Counted from the first letter of the stretch, positions 42,578-53,000 are shown. The stretch is 64,000 nucleotides of DNA from Pedobacter steynii (GCF_900103665.1 NZ_FNGY01000007.1:124001-188000), one strand, 5' to 3'. Notes: generated by a model from the letters alone, not told the origin. Numbers and translations are program-made.

Positions 42578-43288
42578 TTATAACAGCATGGAATAAAAGT
42601 CGCTTTTGTCTTTAGTGTACCAATTGCCATTGATGTAGTAGTACTTATTCTTTTCTATTTTAACGACAGGAATGTCACTTTTTATGTACTTCTTGCTGCT
42701 ACTGTTATCGTTTAGATTATGAAACGTGTAATAACCCATCGTTGGCTCGTAGTTGCTGTAAAAAGCTTTGTTTTTTTTATCAAAAGCTAAAAACCCAGTT
42801 TTATTATATTTATAATTCGACTTAGGACTACGTTTAGAACTCTTTTCATTGTGAATATTTAAACTCAACTTATAGGTATTCGCATCATGCCCACCCAATG
42901 TTACCTTTAGTTTAAAAAGTGAATACTCACTTGGTCTCATATCGTAAGTTGTAAGTGAGTTAACATGTAGGGCTTGGCAAAGCTTGCCATTGGAAACATA
43001 CAGTATTAACTGGTTTATTGCATCCTCGTTTGACCCAGCCCTTTTCACATAATTAATCTGTAAAAACACTTTATTTAATACATTGACAGTATCAACACTC
43101 ATATAGTTATTTATCAATAAGGTATCTCGTAAATAACTAATGGTTAGCATTCCACTTGAAGGCTTATAATACAAATTAATGGTTGCTTTATTGCCCTCAA
43201 AAGATTCTATCTTATAAGATTGGGCTTTTGCAGAGCCGATCGTAACATAAAAACCTATTAATAATATAACAATTGTCTTTTTTATCAT
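42578..43288 (-). CDS. Exported hypothetical protein, possible periplasmic immunity
   Basis: A 236-residue protein with signal peptide (ending GSAKAQ). Beta-rich, Lys/Tyr/Asn-rich body (GMLTISYLRDTLLINNYMSVDTVNV, YKLSLNIHNEKSSKRSPKSNYKYNK, KYYYINGNWYTKDK). It starts 20 bases after an orphan Rhs tip (43309-43790), so it may neutralise that toxin in the periplasm. I recognise no family. Confidence 0.55.
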   Translation of the reverse strand: MIKKTIVILLIGFYVTIGSAKAQSYKIESFEGNKATINLYYKPSSGMLTISYLRDTLLINNYMSVDTVNVLNKVFLQINYVKRAGSNEDAINQLILYVSNGKLCQALHVNSLTTYDMRPSEYSLFKLKVTLGGHDANTYKLSLNIHNEKSSKRSPKSNYKYNKTGFLAFDKKNKAFYSNYEPTMGYYTFHNLNDNSSSKKYIKSDIPVVKIEKNKYYYINGNWYTKDKSDFYSMLL

Positions 43289-43308
43289 AGTTCAAAATTT
43301 ATTAGTTG

Positions 43309-43790
43309 TTATCTAAATCCAAAAAATGTTGAATTGCCCGCCACTATAGTAATGGTGAATATCCCCGCACTGACTCGCTGAAAATTACTATCATTGGCCC
43401 TTCCTTGAGGGGTTAAAGGTGTTGCACTCCAACTAATAGCTCCGTTTGAATAATCCATTGTCTCACGGTTGTCATACGCCTGCAACGAACCTACTATGTA
43501 GGGCAGGGTACTCGCTCTTATTTGATTCATGGTCATACCCATAACCATTTTATATTCATATTGATTAGGATGTCGGAGAATTTGATAATTGCCCTTGACT
43601 GTTTCCCCGCGGCTTCTACTGTGTATTGAGGTAGCCATCCAATTTGGATCATTTAAATCTGAACCTGCCACATCTAATCTATTTAACAAAACACTTCCTT
43701 TGCTCTTGCTGCGACTCTATTTCCGGCCCAATTGCACGCTGCACTAGTAGTGTATCCAATACCAGCAAAATAATTGCCAATTTCCACATA
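43309..43790 (-). pseudogene. Orphan Rhs toxin tip, frameshifted
   Basis: The upstream part (about 43690-43790) reads EIGNYFAGIGYTTSAACNWAGN, homologous to the junction of the intact Rhs tip (GDIGNYLAGIGYTTGAAGNWAGN), then runs into a stop. The downstream part continues in another frame (LLNRLDVAGSDLNDPNWMATSIHSRSRGE to FFGFR, stop 43309), about 126 residues of unknown toxin fold. There is no N-terminal Rhs core, so it cannot be made as a complete toxin. Confidence 0.65.
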
Positions 43791-43859
43791 TAATATATTC
43801 AAACAATTTGAAAACTAATTTATGGTAATTTCAGCTAGAATCTATAGCCACTCTCAGTA

Positions 43860-43985
43860 GTAGAATATCTTATCGAACTTCATACAAACAATCCACCTTC
43901 AATATTAAAGCCAAGACACTGAGAACCATCATCCACAATAGAACCCGGTACCCTCCCCCCATAGCCCAATGATGCTACTTAATAA
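43860..43985 (-). pseudogene. Short orphan tip fragment
   Basis: The minus strand reads ASLGYGGRVPGSIVDDGSQC then LGFNIEGGLFV and a stop. The SLGYGG start is shared with the orphan tip at 48801-49183. Both lie directly behind a family D gene. Too short to tell the toxin type. Confidence 0.45.
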
Positions 43986-44205
43986 ATAGGCAAACAGTTC
44001 GATTTTGAATCATATTAGATAAGTTGCTGATCTTTAAAATAATCTTCCAAGTCAGCCTTAAAACTACTAATATCAAAGTCTTTGATTTTCGACTTCATTT
44101 TTTCAAAAATTGTTAAAGATGCTAAAATTTCTCTTCCTAAAATCTTCTTTGACATCTCTTCATCAGCATTTTTGAATTCATCAAAATCTATTCTAATAAG
44201 ATATT
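43965..44205 (-). repeat. Duplicated segment, 3' part of family D gene plus flank, copy 1
   Basis: About 240 bases with high identity to 49164-49400, covering the end of immunity D, its 3' flank (TACTTAATAAATAGGCAAACAG) and the first bases of the next orphan tip. Confidence 0.75.
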
Positions 44206-44461
44206 CAAAACTATCTTCTAACGTAATAGGAATACCATCAAAGTTAACCACCTTCACTCCCTTCGTATACCTAGGTTTTTTTGGTTTAAAAAACTGCTCA
44301 AACTGGGGTGAGACACAGACAATACCAATAGTATAAGCTTTTATATCGGCTCCATATTGCCTGTTATGAAAATGACGTTTTAAGTCCTCAGACAAAGACT
44401 GAATTATTTTTGATTTCCCTTCAACTTTATGTGTTATAGTAATTGCTAACCCAAATTTCAT
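44015..44461 (-). CDS. Immunity-like protein, family D, copy 1
   Basis: A 148-residue cytoplasmic protein (MKFGLAITITHKVEGKSKIIQS, SFEYLIRIDFDEFKNADEEMSKKILGREI, FDISSFKADLEDYFKDQQLI) with alternating strands and helices. It looks like an Imm44-type immunity protein, but this is only an impression. A truncated second copy is at 49223-49498. It lies between toxin fragments. Confidence 0.6.
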   Translation of the reverse strand: MKFGLAITITHKVEGKSKIIQSLSEDLKRHFHNRQYGADIKAYTIGIVCVSPQFEQFFKPKKPRYTKGVKVVNFDGIPITLEDSFEYLIRIDFDEFKNADEEMSKKILGREILASLTIFEKMKSKIKDFDISSFKADLEDYFKDQQLI

Positions 44462-44533
44462 GTTATATATCTATTCAAAAATGTTTATTTTTTGTGCCCA
44501 AGTATATAAACAGGCTACTGCTCGTAAATCATA

Positions 44534-44660
44534 TCAAGGCTTTATCAACAGGTCTGAATAAACATTGTAAGATCTAATCGTTTGTAATGAGTTATCTTTC
44601 TTTGCAAATCCGATAATTTCATCAATCGTCCCCTTGTCATATTGAACTTTTAGTTTATAC
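44534..44660 (-). pseudogene. C-terminal fragment of the lipoprotein at 47780-48223
   Basis: The minus strand reads YKLKVQYDKGTIDEIIGFAKK then DNSLQTIRSYNVYSDLLIKP and a stop. It matches the end of the intact lipoprotein (YNYKLKVTYDKGIVDEIIGF, SYHANSDLLIQ). No start or N-terminal part remains. Confidence 0.7.
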
Positions 44661-44708
44661 TAATCTTTATAAGAACAGTAACAATAAAATGATATTCATT
44701 TATAAACA

Positions 44709-45169
44709 TCACTCGCTCCACCATTTCTTTATCCTCCCTTCAAGAGATGGTCTTGGTTCTAGTTCTTTTGTTGCCGGGTATTGTCTTTTTTGATCAAAAA
44801 CCTTCTTCCTATTGTGATTGGCAACTATGATATATGAACCGATTGTAATGAGTATATAAAAAGCAACTAACACTCCACCCCTGATATCCTTTCTAAAATT
44901 ATATTCTAAGAATCGACCACCTTTTACGAAAACAAAATAATTCAACATCCATAAAACTACCGCTATAAGAACCACATGATACTTACTGTTAACAACATCA
45001 ACAACAACGTTTTTATAAACAAGGAAGCAATATATTGTATATAAATTAACATAAATAAAGATAGTACTTATGATACAGGTTGTAATTATCGGATTGTCTT
45101 TATCCTTTAGTTTTTCTAAACTATATATATATATATTCTAAACAAAAAATAACTGTAGTAGTTTATCAT
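44709..45169 (-). pseudogene. Immunity family A, copy 3, frameshifted in a TA repeat
   Basis: It starts at the ATG 45167-45169, overlapping the stop of an Rhs tip, and reads MINYYSYFLFRIYIYIV then a stop. The rest continues in another frame (SLEKLKDKDNPIITTCIIST to SLEGRIKKWWSE, stop 44709). The break lies in (TA)7T at 45122-45136. Removing one TA unit restores a 152-codon reading frame that aligns without gaps to copies 1 and 2 (FRIYIYSLEKLKDKD against FRIYRFYTDRMKEKD). It could be a slipped-strand switch or simple decay. Confidence 0.75.
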
Positions 45170-46580
45170 TTTTTTACTGGCTTTTCAAATAGTGTATCAT
45201 TGGAATATGTTTCACGCAAATATTTCTCCCCAAAATACGTAATACTTATGGCTGCACCAATAGGCCCCATAAATCCTATCGCACCAAAGGTAGCATCAAC
45301 TATAGCTTCAGTTCCTGAAATTTGACCGCCTCCATATTGATATACTGTTATCAATAGTCCCAGACCGCCAGTAAGTTTACCTGTTAAAGCAAGAGACTTA
45401 CCAGCAGTCCTTAGTGCGCTTGTTGGAACATGAATATTTGCGACTGCAGTTCTTAAAACTGTAATTTCGTTTGCCACTCCATATAATGACCTGCTTTTAA
45501 TGACATTTCCTGCCCAATTTGAGACTGCCCCTACGACGTACCCTCCCCCCGCAAGATAATTGCCGATATCACCGTTGTGCGCATCGAAATATTTTTTAAT
45601 TCCTCTCAGATTGGCACTTGAAGTACTTTTCTTCTGAGCTGTAATATTCACCTCTTTAAGCATAATTCCAGTTGGTGTATAACCACCAGAATTCTGTACT
45701 AATGAGTTACCCCAGTTACCTCCAATGCCTCCAACACTAGTATATGACCAGGAACTGAACATGTCATTATACCTCACACCAGCATCAAAAACATCATTCG
45801 AAGTAGCAAAATCACGAATTCCACCACCTGGCGTCCAGGTCCCCCAAGCTTCCCATGCCCCCCAGTTCCCCCGTCTTGGTACCTTTCTAACATCTCACTT
45901 ATAAGTTTGTCAAATTTAGGATCTGCACCACTTGGATCGGAAAATGAAATAGGGTTATTGAATACGAATTGATAGGCCGAAAATTCACTGTATTTTACTG
46001 CTTCCGGATCGATGCCATTAAATCTTCCTAGTACCGGATCATATTGACGAAAGAAAGTATTGTAAAGGTCCGGATCATTATCAAAGTCAGCCAGCCACTC
46101 ACTTCCCCCATTAAATAGCGCCGTATTAGGATTACCTGGCTTGGATAACGGAGCATGTTGCATTCCAAATGCATAATAACTACTCTCCTGCCGAACTTCC
46201 GCCTGCCCATTAGCCCCCTCCTCAAAACTTACCCTTACATTATTCAAATGGTCACGAATAAAATACTCATACTTTACGTTGTCCGCTGAAATTCTCACCC
46301 GCCCTTCGGCATTAGTGATAGCGCTGAGGACGCTGTTTTCATATAGGAGTCCATCCAGATAATCTTGCTGTTTCAGCAGATTTCCGCTTTGATAAACCGA
46401 TTTCTTAATCCCTTCACCTGATGAAACATAGTTAAACTCTATTATATTTGGAAGGATCGGAAATATAAGACATCCGGCTCACCTTCCTAATTTCATTATA
46501 GATATAACTTATTCCCTTATTTTTATCCTTAATAAGATTACCATCATCATTAAATTCATATTCCTTACTCTCTTTCATAA
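45166..46580 (-). pseudogene. Duplicated 3' end of Bacteroidota Rhs gene, frameshifted
   Basis: Homologous to 50008-51420 of the intact Rhs gene: YD/core part (IRDHLNNVRVSFEEGANGQ, FFRQYDPVLGRFNGIDPEA, SFSDPSGADP), the variable junction and a hydrophobic tip (AAISITYFGEKYLRETYSND). It is broken at least twice: a C6 tract in the intact gene is C5 here (45841-45845), and an extra base lies in the TATATT stretch near 46440-46450. There is no 5' part. It is a displaced tip still coupled to an immunity gene (family A copy 3). Confidence 0.85.
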
Positions 46581-46690
46581 GCTTGAGAGATTCCGTACAG
46601 TACTTAAACCCAAGCCCCCAAACGGAGTAGGCTTAAGTAAACTCAACTGAGCCAAAGAATCCAACTATTGCACCTTTCGAATCAGAGAAA
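46581..46690. other. Decayed spacer
   Basis: Similarity to the intact Rhs gene fades here (a weak trace of the CTGAGCCAA stretch remains). No gene seen. Confidence 0.4.
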
Positions 46691-47098
46691 TTACCATCTG
46701 AATTTACTTGGAGACCTTAAATATCCTGAAAACACCAAGTTAGCAAATAGAAGAGCCACTATCAACAAGACAATCCAGGTCCCTCTTCTATTTTTTTCTT
46801 TTGACCATAGATCAAACTCTTTAAAGTAAGCTTTCCATGTGTCGTCACGTACAAAAGCAACCCACTTAATCGTTAAAATTACTAAACAGGGTAAAAGGAT
46901 TTGAAATGAGAAAAACTCACGTCTACTATCTTGCCCTTTTAACAAATCGTAATAGTTAAATAATGAAAACAAAAACCATGTTTCTAAAGCCATAACTACA
47001 ACACCGGCCTTCATTTCAGTTAGGGATGTTGATTTTAGGGTTTTAGCAATCTTGTAAAACTTATAAAACAAATAATAATACATAACTTTTAAACTCAT
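46691..47098 (-). CDS. Small membrane protein, immunity family C, copy 2
   Basis: About 135 residues from the ATG at 47098, the start shared with copy 1 (MSLKVMYYYLFYKFYKI). Three membrane helices (AGVVVMALETWFLFSLF, FQILLPCLVILTIKWVAFV, TWIVLLIVALLFANLVFSGYL). It lies next to a family B copy, as copy 1 does (41065 and 41586), so the C-B pair seems to have been duplicated together. Confidence 0.6.
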   Translation of the reverse strand: MSLKVMYYYLFYKFYKIAKTLKSTSLTEMKAGVVVMALETWFLFSLFNYYDLLKGQDSRREFFSFQILLPCLVILTIKWVAFVRDDTWKAYFKEFDLWSKEKNRRGTWIVLLIVALLFANLVFSGYLRSPSKFRW

Positions 47099-47180
47099 CC
47101 TTTTAATATCAATATCATAGCTAACTTTGATTTTCAATGACAGATTTTAATAAATGCCTGATCTATTTGCATTCGCAGCA

Positions 47181-47567
47181 CTACTTCTTCCAATGTACGC
47201 CAAATATTATTACTAAAGCTATTGGGAAAAGAAGCGTAAGTACAACATACCCTCCCTTCAAAATCCTCGTTCCCTTTGTCTCGTCCTTCCAGTAATACCG
47301 ATATTGATTGTACTTACCATTATATTTCTTATTGTTATAGATCATAAGGAAAAGACCTATTGCAGCACCTATATAGCCAAATTGTTTTGCGTGTAGCGCT
47401 CTCGCGTCTACCTTCATCATCCATTTGCTGGTTTCCAATAGAATTACGGCAATTAAAAAAGTCTGCATTAATGAAATAAAAGCAATCCCCGCAAACCCAG
47501 TTCGGCCATACCTTTTAAAGAAGAATTGGGTTATTCTGTAATAAATATATTCAAAAAAGAAATTCAT
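47181..47567 (-). CDS. Small membrane protein, immunity family B, copy 3
   Basis: A 128-residue protein with the same start and C-terminus as copies 1 and 2 (MNFFFEYIYYRITQFFFKR; IALVIIFGVHWKK), three membrane helices. Its ATG is 17 bases after the stop of a toxin-tail fragment (47585-47758), which suggests toxin/immunity coupling. Confidence 0.6.
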   Translation of the reverse strand: MNFFFEYIYYRITQFFFKRYGRTGFAGIAFISLMQTFLIAVILLETSKWMMKVDARALHAKQFGYIGAAIGLFLMIYNNKKYNGKYNQYRYYWKDETKGTRILKGGYVVLTLLFPIALVIIFGVHWKK

Positions 47568-47584
47568 TTTATTATCTTCCGCAT

Positions 47585-47758
47585 TTACGCACCCGACCTA
47601 CAATTATTATTCGTTGCCAATGGAATCCACTCCGTAGCAATTCGGTCGGCAATTATTTTCCTCTTTTCAGATTCGGTCCTTAAATCGGCAACAACGCAAA
47701 TAATACCGAAAACCGGGAGATTCCATATCTGTATGTTGTTACTAAAATTTACACTAAT
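47585..47758 (-). pseudogene. Toxin-tail fragment preceding immunity B3
   Basis: An open stretch of about 57 codons without start: SVNFSNNIQIWNLPVFGIIC, VVADLRTESEKRKIIADRIA, then TEWIPLATNNNCRSGA and a stop. A more decayed homolog lies ahead of immunity B1 (40508-40632). It is probably the C-terminus of an Rhs-delivered toxin that once paired with family B. Confidence 0.5.
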
Positions 47759-47779
47759 TCACACCGTAAAAGACTGTTA

Positions 47780-48223
47780 CTACTGGATTAACAAGTCAGA
47801 ATTCGCATGATATGAATTTAACTTGACCTCTCCTCCGTTTGGTTTTTTAAAACCTATTATCTCATCAACAATCCCTTTATCATAAGTTACTTTTAGCTTA
47901 TAATTATAGGATATTTCATTTTTAGATCCTGTAATACATTGTGTATAATGATCATCTATAGCATAGCTTTTATAATTACCTACCTTGTTATTGATGAGTT
48001 TCAGCATTTTACTTACTCCATTAGCTCCTGCCAATTGCTTTAGGCTATCACCAACTAAGCCATCCACAGCTTCATAGTTTTTATCAGCAATATTGGCGTA
48101 GAATTTATTTAAAAAGATTTTACCATTATTATTGTCTTCCTCTCTATTCACGTAAACATTACTATAAGTGCATGAACTCCCTAGGAAAGTAATTAACAAC
48201 ATACTACATATCAATTTTTTCAT
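47780..48223 (-). CDS. Lipoprotein, possible immunity protein
   Basis: A 147-residue lipoprotein (MKKLICSMLLITFLGSSCTYS, Cys at 18) with a small cystatin/DUF4019-like domain: NKFYANIADKNYEAVDGLVGDSLKQL, then YNYKLKVTYDKGIVDEIIGF. A C-terminal fragment of the same family is at 44534-44660, so it too was duplicated within the island. Lipoproteins of this build can be periplasmic immunity proteins; this is inferred from context. Confidence 0.6.
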   Translation of the reverse strand: MKKLICSMLLITFLGSSCTYSNVYVNREEDNNNGKIFLNKFYANIADKNYEAVDGLVGDSLKQLAGANGVSKMLKLINNKVGNYKSYAIDDHYTQCITGSKNEISYNYKLKVTYDKGIVDEIIGFKKPNGGEVKLNSYHANSDLLIQ

Positions 48224-48317
48224 TGAATTTTATCAAAAAATAAAATATTTCCACTTTTACACTTAACTCAATTATCAAGCCCTGCCACCAGCCGGGCTGA
48301 TTCATTGATATACTTAA

Positions 48318-48800
48318 TCAATCAACGATTTCTTCGCTATTTTCTGCTATCAATATTCGTGCAATAAATTCTTCTGCATTGCTCTTTTGACTAACAAGTT
48401 CAATACCAAATGTAATTATTAAAAATGCTCCAAGAACAAGCATAATTACGCTGTACAAGCAAGTGAGTATTAATATCGTAGCAAGCGCTAAAAGAATATA
48501 TTTATACGAAACAAAATATGTCAGTTTTACATTATTTTCCTCTGCCTCGAATAATTCCAAAATGCCAGTTTGCAGCTTCGAAGCAGACGCACCCCGCATT
48601 TCAAATCTAGGTGGGCCCGAATTATCAAATGTAATACGTTTATCGGTTTGTTGGGTTATTCGATACTTGTCCTCTCGTAGTTCCGAAATAGCTCTTTGAT
48701 GAACGATATATAAGTCCAAACGAGTATTTTGCGATATCTCGTACTTTAACCTTAAGTTATTAATATTCATATTATTTACCTCCAAGGAATGTTTGTGCAT
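48318..48800 (-). CDS. Membrane protein, candidate immunity to adjacent orphan tip
   Basis: A 160-residue protein: an N-terminal soluble part (MNINNLRLKYEISQNTRLDLYIV, RITFDNSGPPRFEMRGASASKL) and two adjacent membrane helices (YKYILLALATILILTCLYSVIMLVLGAFLIITFG). The ATG at 48800 directly abuts the stop of the orphan toxin tip at 48801; an alternative ATG is at 48770. Position suggests an immunity role against that tip. Family not recognised. Confidence 0.6.
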   Translation of the reverse strand: MHKHSLEVNNMNINNLRLKYEISQNTRLDLYIVHQRAISELREDKYRITQQTDKRITFDNSGPPRFEMRGASASKLQTGILELFEAEENNVKLTYFVSYKYILLALATILILTCLYSVIMLVLGAFLIITFGIELVSQKSNAEEFIARILIAENSEEIVD

Positions 48801-49183
48801 TTATATAAGAACGGGTAAAGTCAACTGGTGGCGTGGATAAGGATTACCAATTAAAAAGGTCCATGCGTATGAGAAGGTGTCATTCCAATTACCCTTAACA
48901 CCATAGCCCAATCCAAAACTAACGCCAACTGCAGAGTAGGTGGTACTTTTAGCAGCTGCTGCGCCGAAAAATAAATAGCTAACAGATTTCCCATTGCTAG
49001 CCCCCGCCAATCTGAGAAGGTAGGTTTATTATTACCAATAGGTAGTATAGCTCCCCCTGTAGAACCACCCGAAAAGCCGACTCCTGCGACGCTGTAAACA
49101 GTTTGATATCTTTGTAACCACCCTTTATCGGTTTCGATAGTTCCATATTCGTAAGCAGCCTCGCCCCCATAGCCCAATGATCA
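48801..49183 (-). pseudogene. Orphan Rhs toxin tip, frameshifted in a G run
   Basis: One frame reads LGYGGEAAYEYGTIETDKGW to KPTFSDWRG; a second continues ASNGKSVSYLFFGAAAAKST to LTLPVLI and stops at 48801. The switch is at five G (plus-strand C, 49001-49005); a sixth G would join the two parts. The tip is glycine/alanine-rich and hydrophobic, so it may act on membranes. It has no Rhs core and no start of its own. Confidence 0.6.
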
Positions 49184-49400
49184 TACTTAATAAATAGGCA
49201 AACAGTAAGATTTTGAATCATATTAGATAAGTTGCTGATCTTTAAAATAATCTTCCAAGTCAGCCTTAAAACTACTTATATCAAAGTCTTTGATTTTCGA
49301 CTTCATTTTTTCAAAAACCTCTAAAGATGCTAAAATTTCTCTTCCTAAGATCTTCTTTGACACTTCTCCATCAGCATTTTTGAATTCATCAAAATCAATT
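49164..49400 (-). repeat. Duplicated segment, 3' part of family D gene plus flank, copy 2
   Basis: High identity with 43965-44205 over the 3' end of family D and the following bases. Beyond about 49410 the sequences differ, so this is the recombination boundary. Confidence 0.75.
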
Positions 49401-49498
49401 CTAATATCGTATTCAAAATTATTTAAAGCATAAAAGGAATACTTAAACAACAACAATCTAAACATAATTACCAGCCTATCAGTAATGGAATATCCCAA
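49223..49498 (-). pseudogene. Truncated immunity family D, copy 2
   Basis: A 91-codon frame whose C-terminal ~65 residues match 44015-44461 (IRIDFDEFKNADGEVSKKIL, FDISSFKADLEDYFKDQQLI). The first ~26 residues are unrelated and hydrophobic, so the gene was cut and rejoined to other sequence. Probably non-functional. Confidence 0.65.
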
Positions 49499-49594
49499 AA
49501 CACCCTCTTTCTTACTGAAAAACCAACTCCTACACTATCTATACCCAAGCCACGATGGCGCGCCCTCTTTGTTCAAAGATCCACACAATCAAAA

Positions 49595-50008
49595 CTAATA
49601 CTTTAGTTTTGATATTACCACTTGCTGATGTCTTTGTTTAAATATTTTGTCACGGTTATAATTTGCAATCACAATAAATGAAGCTGCCGTAAACAAAATA
49701 TAAAGAATAATTAACATCCCACCATTCGCATCTTTCTTGAAATTATTATCTAAAAACTCTTTCTTTCTCACAAAAACGAAATAATTCAATATCCATATAA
49801 TTCCAATAGGAATTAATACATAATATTTGCCGGGAATTATGTCTTTAAAAAAGCCATTATAAACGAAAAATGAATAAATTGTAAAAAAATTAAAATAAAC
49901 CAACAATGTACTTATTGAAGTAACATAAATTAGCGGGATATCTTTTTCTTTCATTCTATCTGTATAGAATCTGTAAATTCTAAATAATAAATAACTATAT
50001 AACTTCAT
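49595..50008 (-). CDS. Small membrane protein, immunity family A, copy 1
   Basis: A 137-residue protein with about four membrane helices (IPLIYVTSISTLLVYFNFFTIYSFFVY, YYVLIPIGIIWILNYFVFV, GGMLIILYILFTAASFIVIANY). Its ATG overlaps the stop of the intact Rhs gene by one base, so the two are translationally coupled, the usual layout of a polymorphic toxin and its immunity protein. A membrane-embedded immunity protein fits the hydrophobic, glycine-rich tip of that toxin. Two further copies are at 42052 and 44709. Confidence 0.7.
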   Translation of the reverse strand: MKLYSYLLFRIYRFYTDRMKEKDIPLIYVTSISTLLVYFNFFTIYSFFVYNGFFKDIIPGKYYVLIPIGIIWILNYFVFVRKKEFLDNNFKKDANGGMLIILYILFTAASFIVIANYNRDKIFKQRHQQVVISKLKY

Positions 50009-53000
50009 TACTGTGTTGGTTTATCAAATAAGGGTTTTCCACTAATTGACTCATATGCAAATTTACCACCAAAATACATAATACTTATTGTAGCACCAAT
50101 TGGTCCCATAAAACCGATGGCGCCGAATGCTAGATCGACAGCCGCTTCCGTTCCTGTAATTTGTCCATTAAAATATTGATATCCCGTAATACCCACACCA
50201 ACAATACCTGCAGCAGTGCCTAAAGTTTTAAAGGCTGTACCGGTTGCCCTTAACGCCCTTGTTGGAACATGAACATTTGCAACAGGAGTTCTTATAATGG
50301 TAGTCGCACCGGGTGCTCCATATAAAGATCTGCTTTTAATAATATTTCCAGCCCAATTGCCCGCTGCACCAGTAGTGTATCCAATTCCAGCAAGATAATT
50401 GCCGATATCACCGTTGTGCGCATCGAAATATTTTTTAATTCCTCTCGGATTGGCACTTGAAGTACTTTTCTTCTGAGCTGTAATATTCACCTCTTTAAGC
50501 ATAATTCCAGTTGGTGTATAACCACCAGAATTCTGCACTTGTGAGTTGCCCCAGAGACTTCCAATGCCTCCAACACTAGTATATGACCAGGAACTAAACA
50601 TATCATTATACCGCACACCAGCATCAAAAGCTTCATTTGAGTTGGAAAAATCATGAATTCTACCATCCGACGTCCAGGTCCCCCCAAGCTTCCCAGGCCC
50701 CCCAGTTCCCCCATCTTGGTACCTTTCTAACATCTCACTTATAAGTTTGTCAAATCTAGGATCTGCACCACTTGGATCGGAAAATGAAATAGGGTTATTG
50801 AACACGAATTGATAGGCCGAAAACTCACTGTATTTTATAGCTTCTGGATCGATTCCATTAAACCTTCCTAGTACCGGATCATATTGGCGAAAGAAAGTAT
50901 TGTAAAGATCAGGATCATTATCAAAGTCAGCCAGCCACTCGCTTCCACCATTAAATAGCGCCGTATTAGGATTACCTGGCTTGGATAACGGAGCATGTTG
51001 CATTCCAAATGCATAATAACTACCCTCCTGGCGAACTTCTGCCTGCCCATTAGCCCCTTCCTCAAAACTTACCCTTACATTATTCAGATGGTCACGAATA
51101 AAATATTCATACTTTACGTTGCCAGCTGAAATCCTCACCCGCCCTTCGGCATTGGTGATAGCACTGAGGACACTGTTTTCATATAGAAATCCATCCAGAT
51201 AATCTTGCTGTTTCAGCAGGTTTCCACTTTGATAAACTAATTTCTTAATCCGCTCTCCTGATGATACATAATTAAACTCTATATATTTGGAAGGATCGGA
51301 AATGTAAGACATCCGGCTCACCTTCCCAATTTCATTATAGGTATAACTTATTCCCTTATTTTTATCCTTAATAAGATTACCATCATCATTAAATTCGTAT
51401 TCCTTGCTCTCAGATGCCAGGTCTTTAAATCCAACACCCCCAGCTGCCCCCTCGCTATCGCTAACCTGAGCCAACTGGTCCTTATTCAATACGTCATAAG
51501 TATAACTCAGATGATCTATTTCAAGGCTGCTTTGCGTACTTATACTCCAGCTGAACCTCCTTAGTGAAGTGATATTACCATTCAGGTCATATTTTATCTC
51601 TTTTTCACTAAAGGCATCTGTCATATAGTTCCACGCAGCTCCCTGCCTGGCCTTAAAAACGGCATCATTAAGTTGCCCCAGCTTATCATAAGTATAAGTA
51701 TAAGCACGCTCCAGCTCATTAAAACTATGATTCGCCATTTTTGTCTTCCACTTCATTCCCGAGATTAACCCGTCATACCTTCCCGTATTACCAATTTCGC
51801 CCTGCCCTTCGTAAAGCAACTCCATACCAAATACATCATTGCTCTCTTCATTATAATCATCAGTACTCAGCGTCGGGTTATTGATCCTGCTCAGCCAGCC
51901 CCTTATATTGTAGCGATAATCTACAGATTGAAGGAAGGAGTTATTGGCGAGTTTATGAAGATTTCTATCTGTAAGCTGCCCGAGTTCATTATAACTATAA
52001 GAGGCCAATGTAACCACAGGACCAGAATTTACCTGGTGACTGGTTTCAGCCAGGCGTCCTGCCTTATCATAAATATTAGCCTCAATTACCCTTTGTTCAG
52101 TATCAGTGTTCTTTTTAGTAACACTTTTCTTCTTCGTACCATCAAAATTATACACATGCGTTATCGCATCATTCAATTGCAGGTTAATAGAGTTATTACT
52201 TTTTTGTTGGATTAAATCCCCCTCAATATTGTAAAACAACACTTTTTCCATCCAATTGGTCGTACCAACGATTCGATTTTTTATGACACTTATTTTCCCC
52301 TGTACACTTCCCTGTACGCCTTCTTCAGTCCCCAATCCCTGCGCGGTATAACTATAATTATCCGTCCCGTTATTGTCAATATCATAATTATCATAGTATG
52401 TGACAGATAACAGAGCGTTGCTGTTTATCGAAGTCGGAAAACTAAGATTTGTATATCCCTCAATACCACTTCCCCTTTCCTCGCAAAAAGGAACAGACGG
52501 ATCTGAGTAGTTAAAGGTGTCCACAAACCCTTTCATATCCTCATAAGAAAGACGCTGATTATCCTGCATTATACCTTCCATTACAGGACGATTAAGGGCG
52601 TCGTACTTGGTAAAACACCATTTATTTGCCGCCCGAAGCAGACCATTCTGAATTAAAACCGGACGATCAAGCTGATCATAAATGATATATACCCAGGTTG
52701 ACGAAGGCCTTTTCTGCTTAATTAATCTACCTTCATCATCGTATATAAATCTAAAAATATTGCTTTCGCGATCAGCAACAGTTAAATTCCAGCCATTAGA
52801 TTTGAGCGTTGCTACGACATTAGGAGGTAATATTGAAGTTTGAAATCCTGAAGCACTATACAGGTAATAAGTCTCTTTATATTGATGATACACTCCATTG
52901 ATAGTTTTTTCAAAAAGCTGTCTTTTAAGAATATTCTTCCCCTCCTTATCGGCAAACAGATACATTTTTTGTCCTTCCTCATCTGTAATTTCTGAAACGT

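Noticed and set aside
45122..45136. TA run as a promoter element only
   Set aside because: It lies inside the aligned coding part of immunity family A copy 3; the frame resumes exactly after it with homologous residues.
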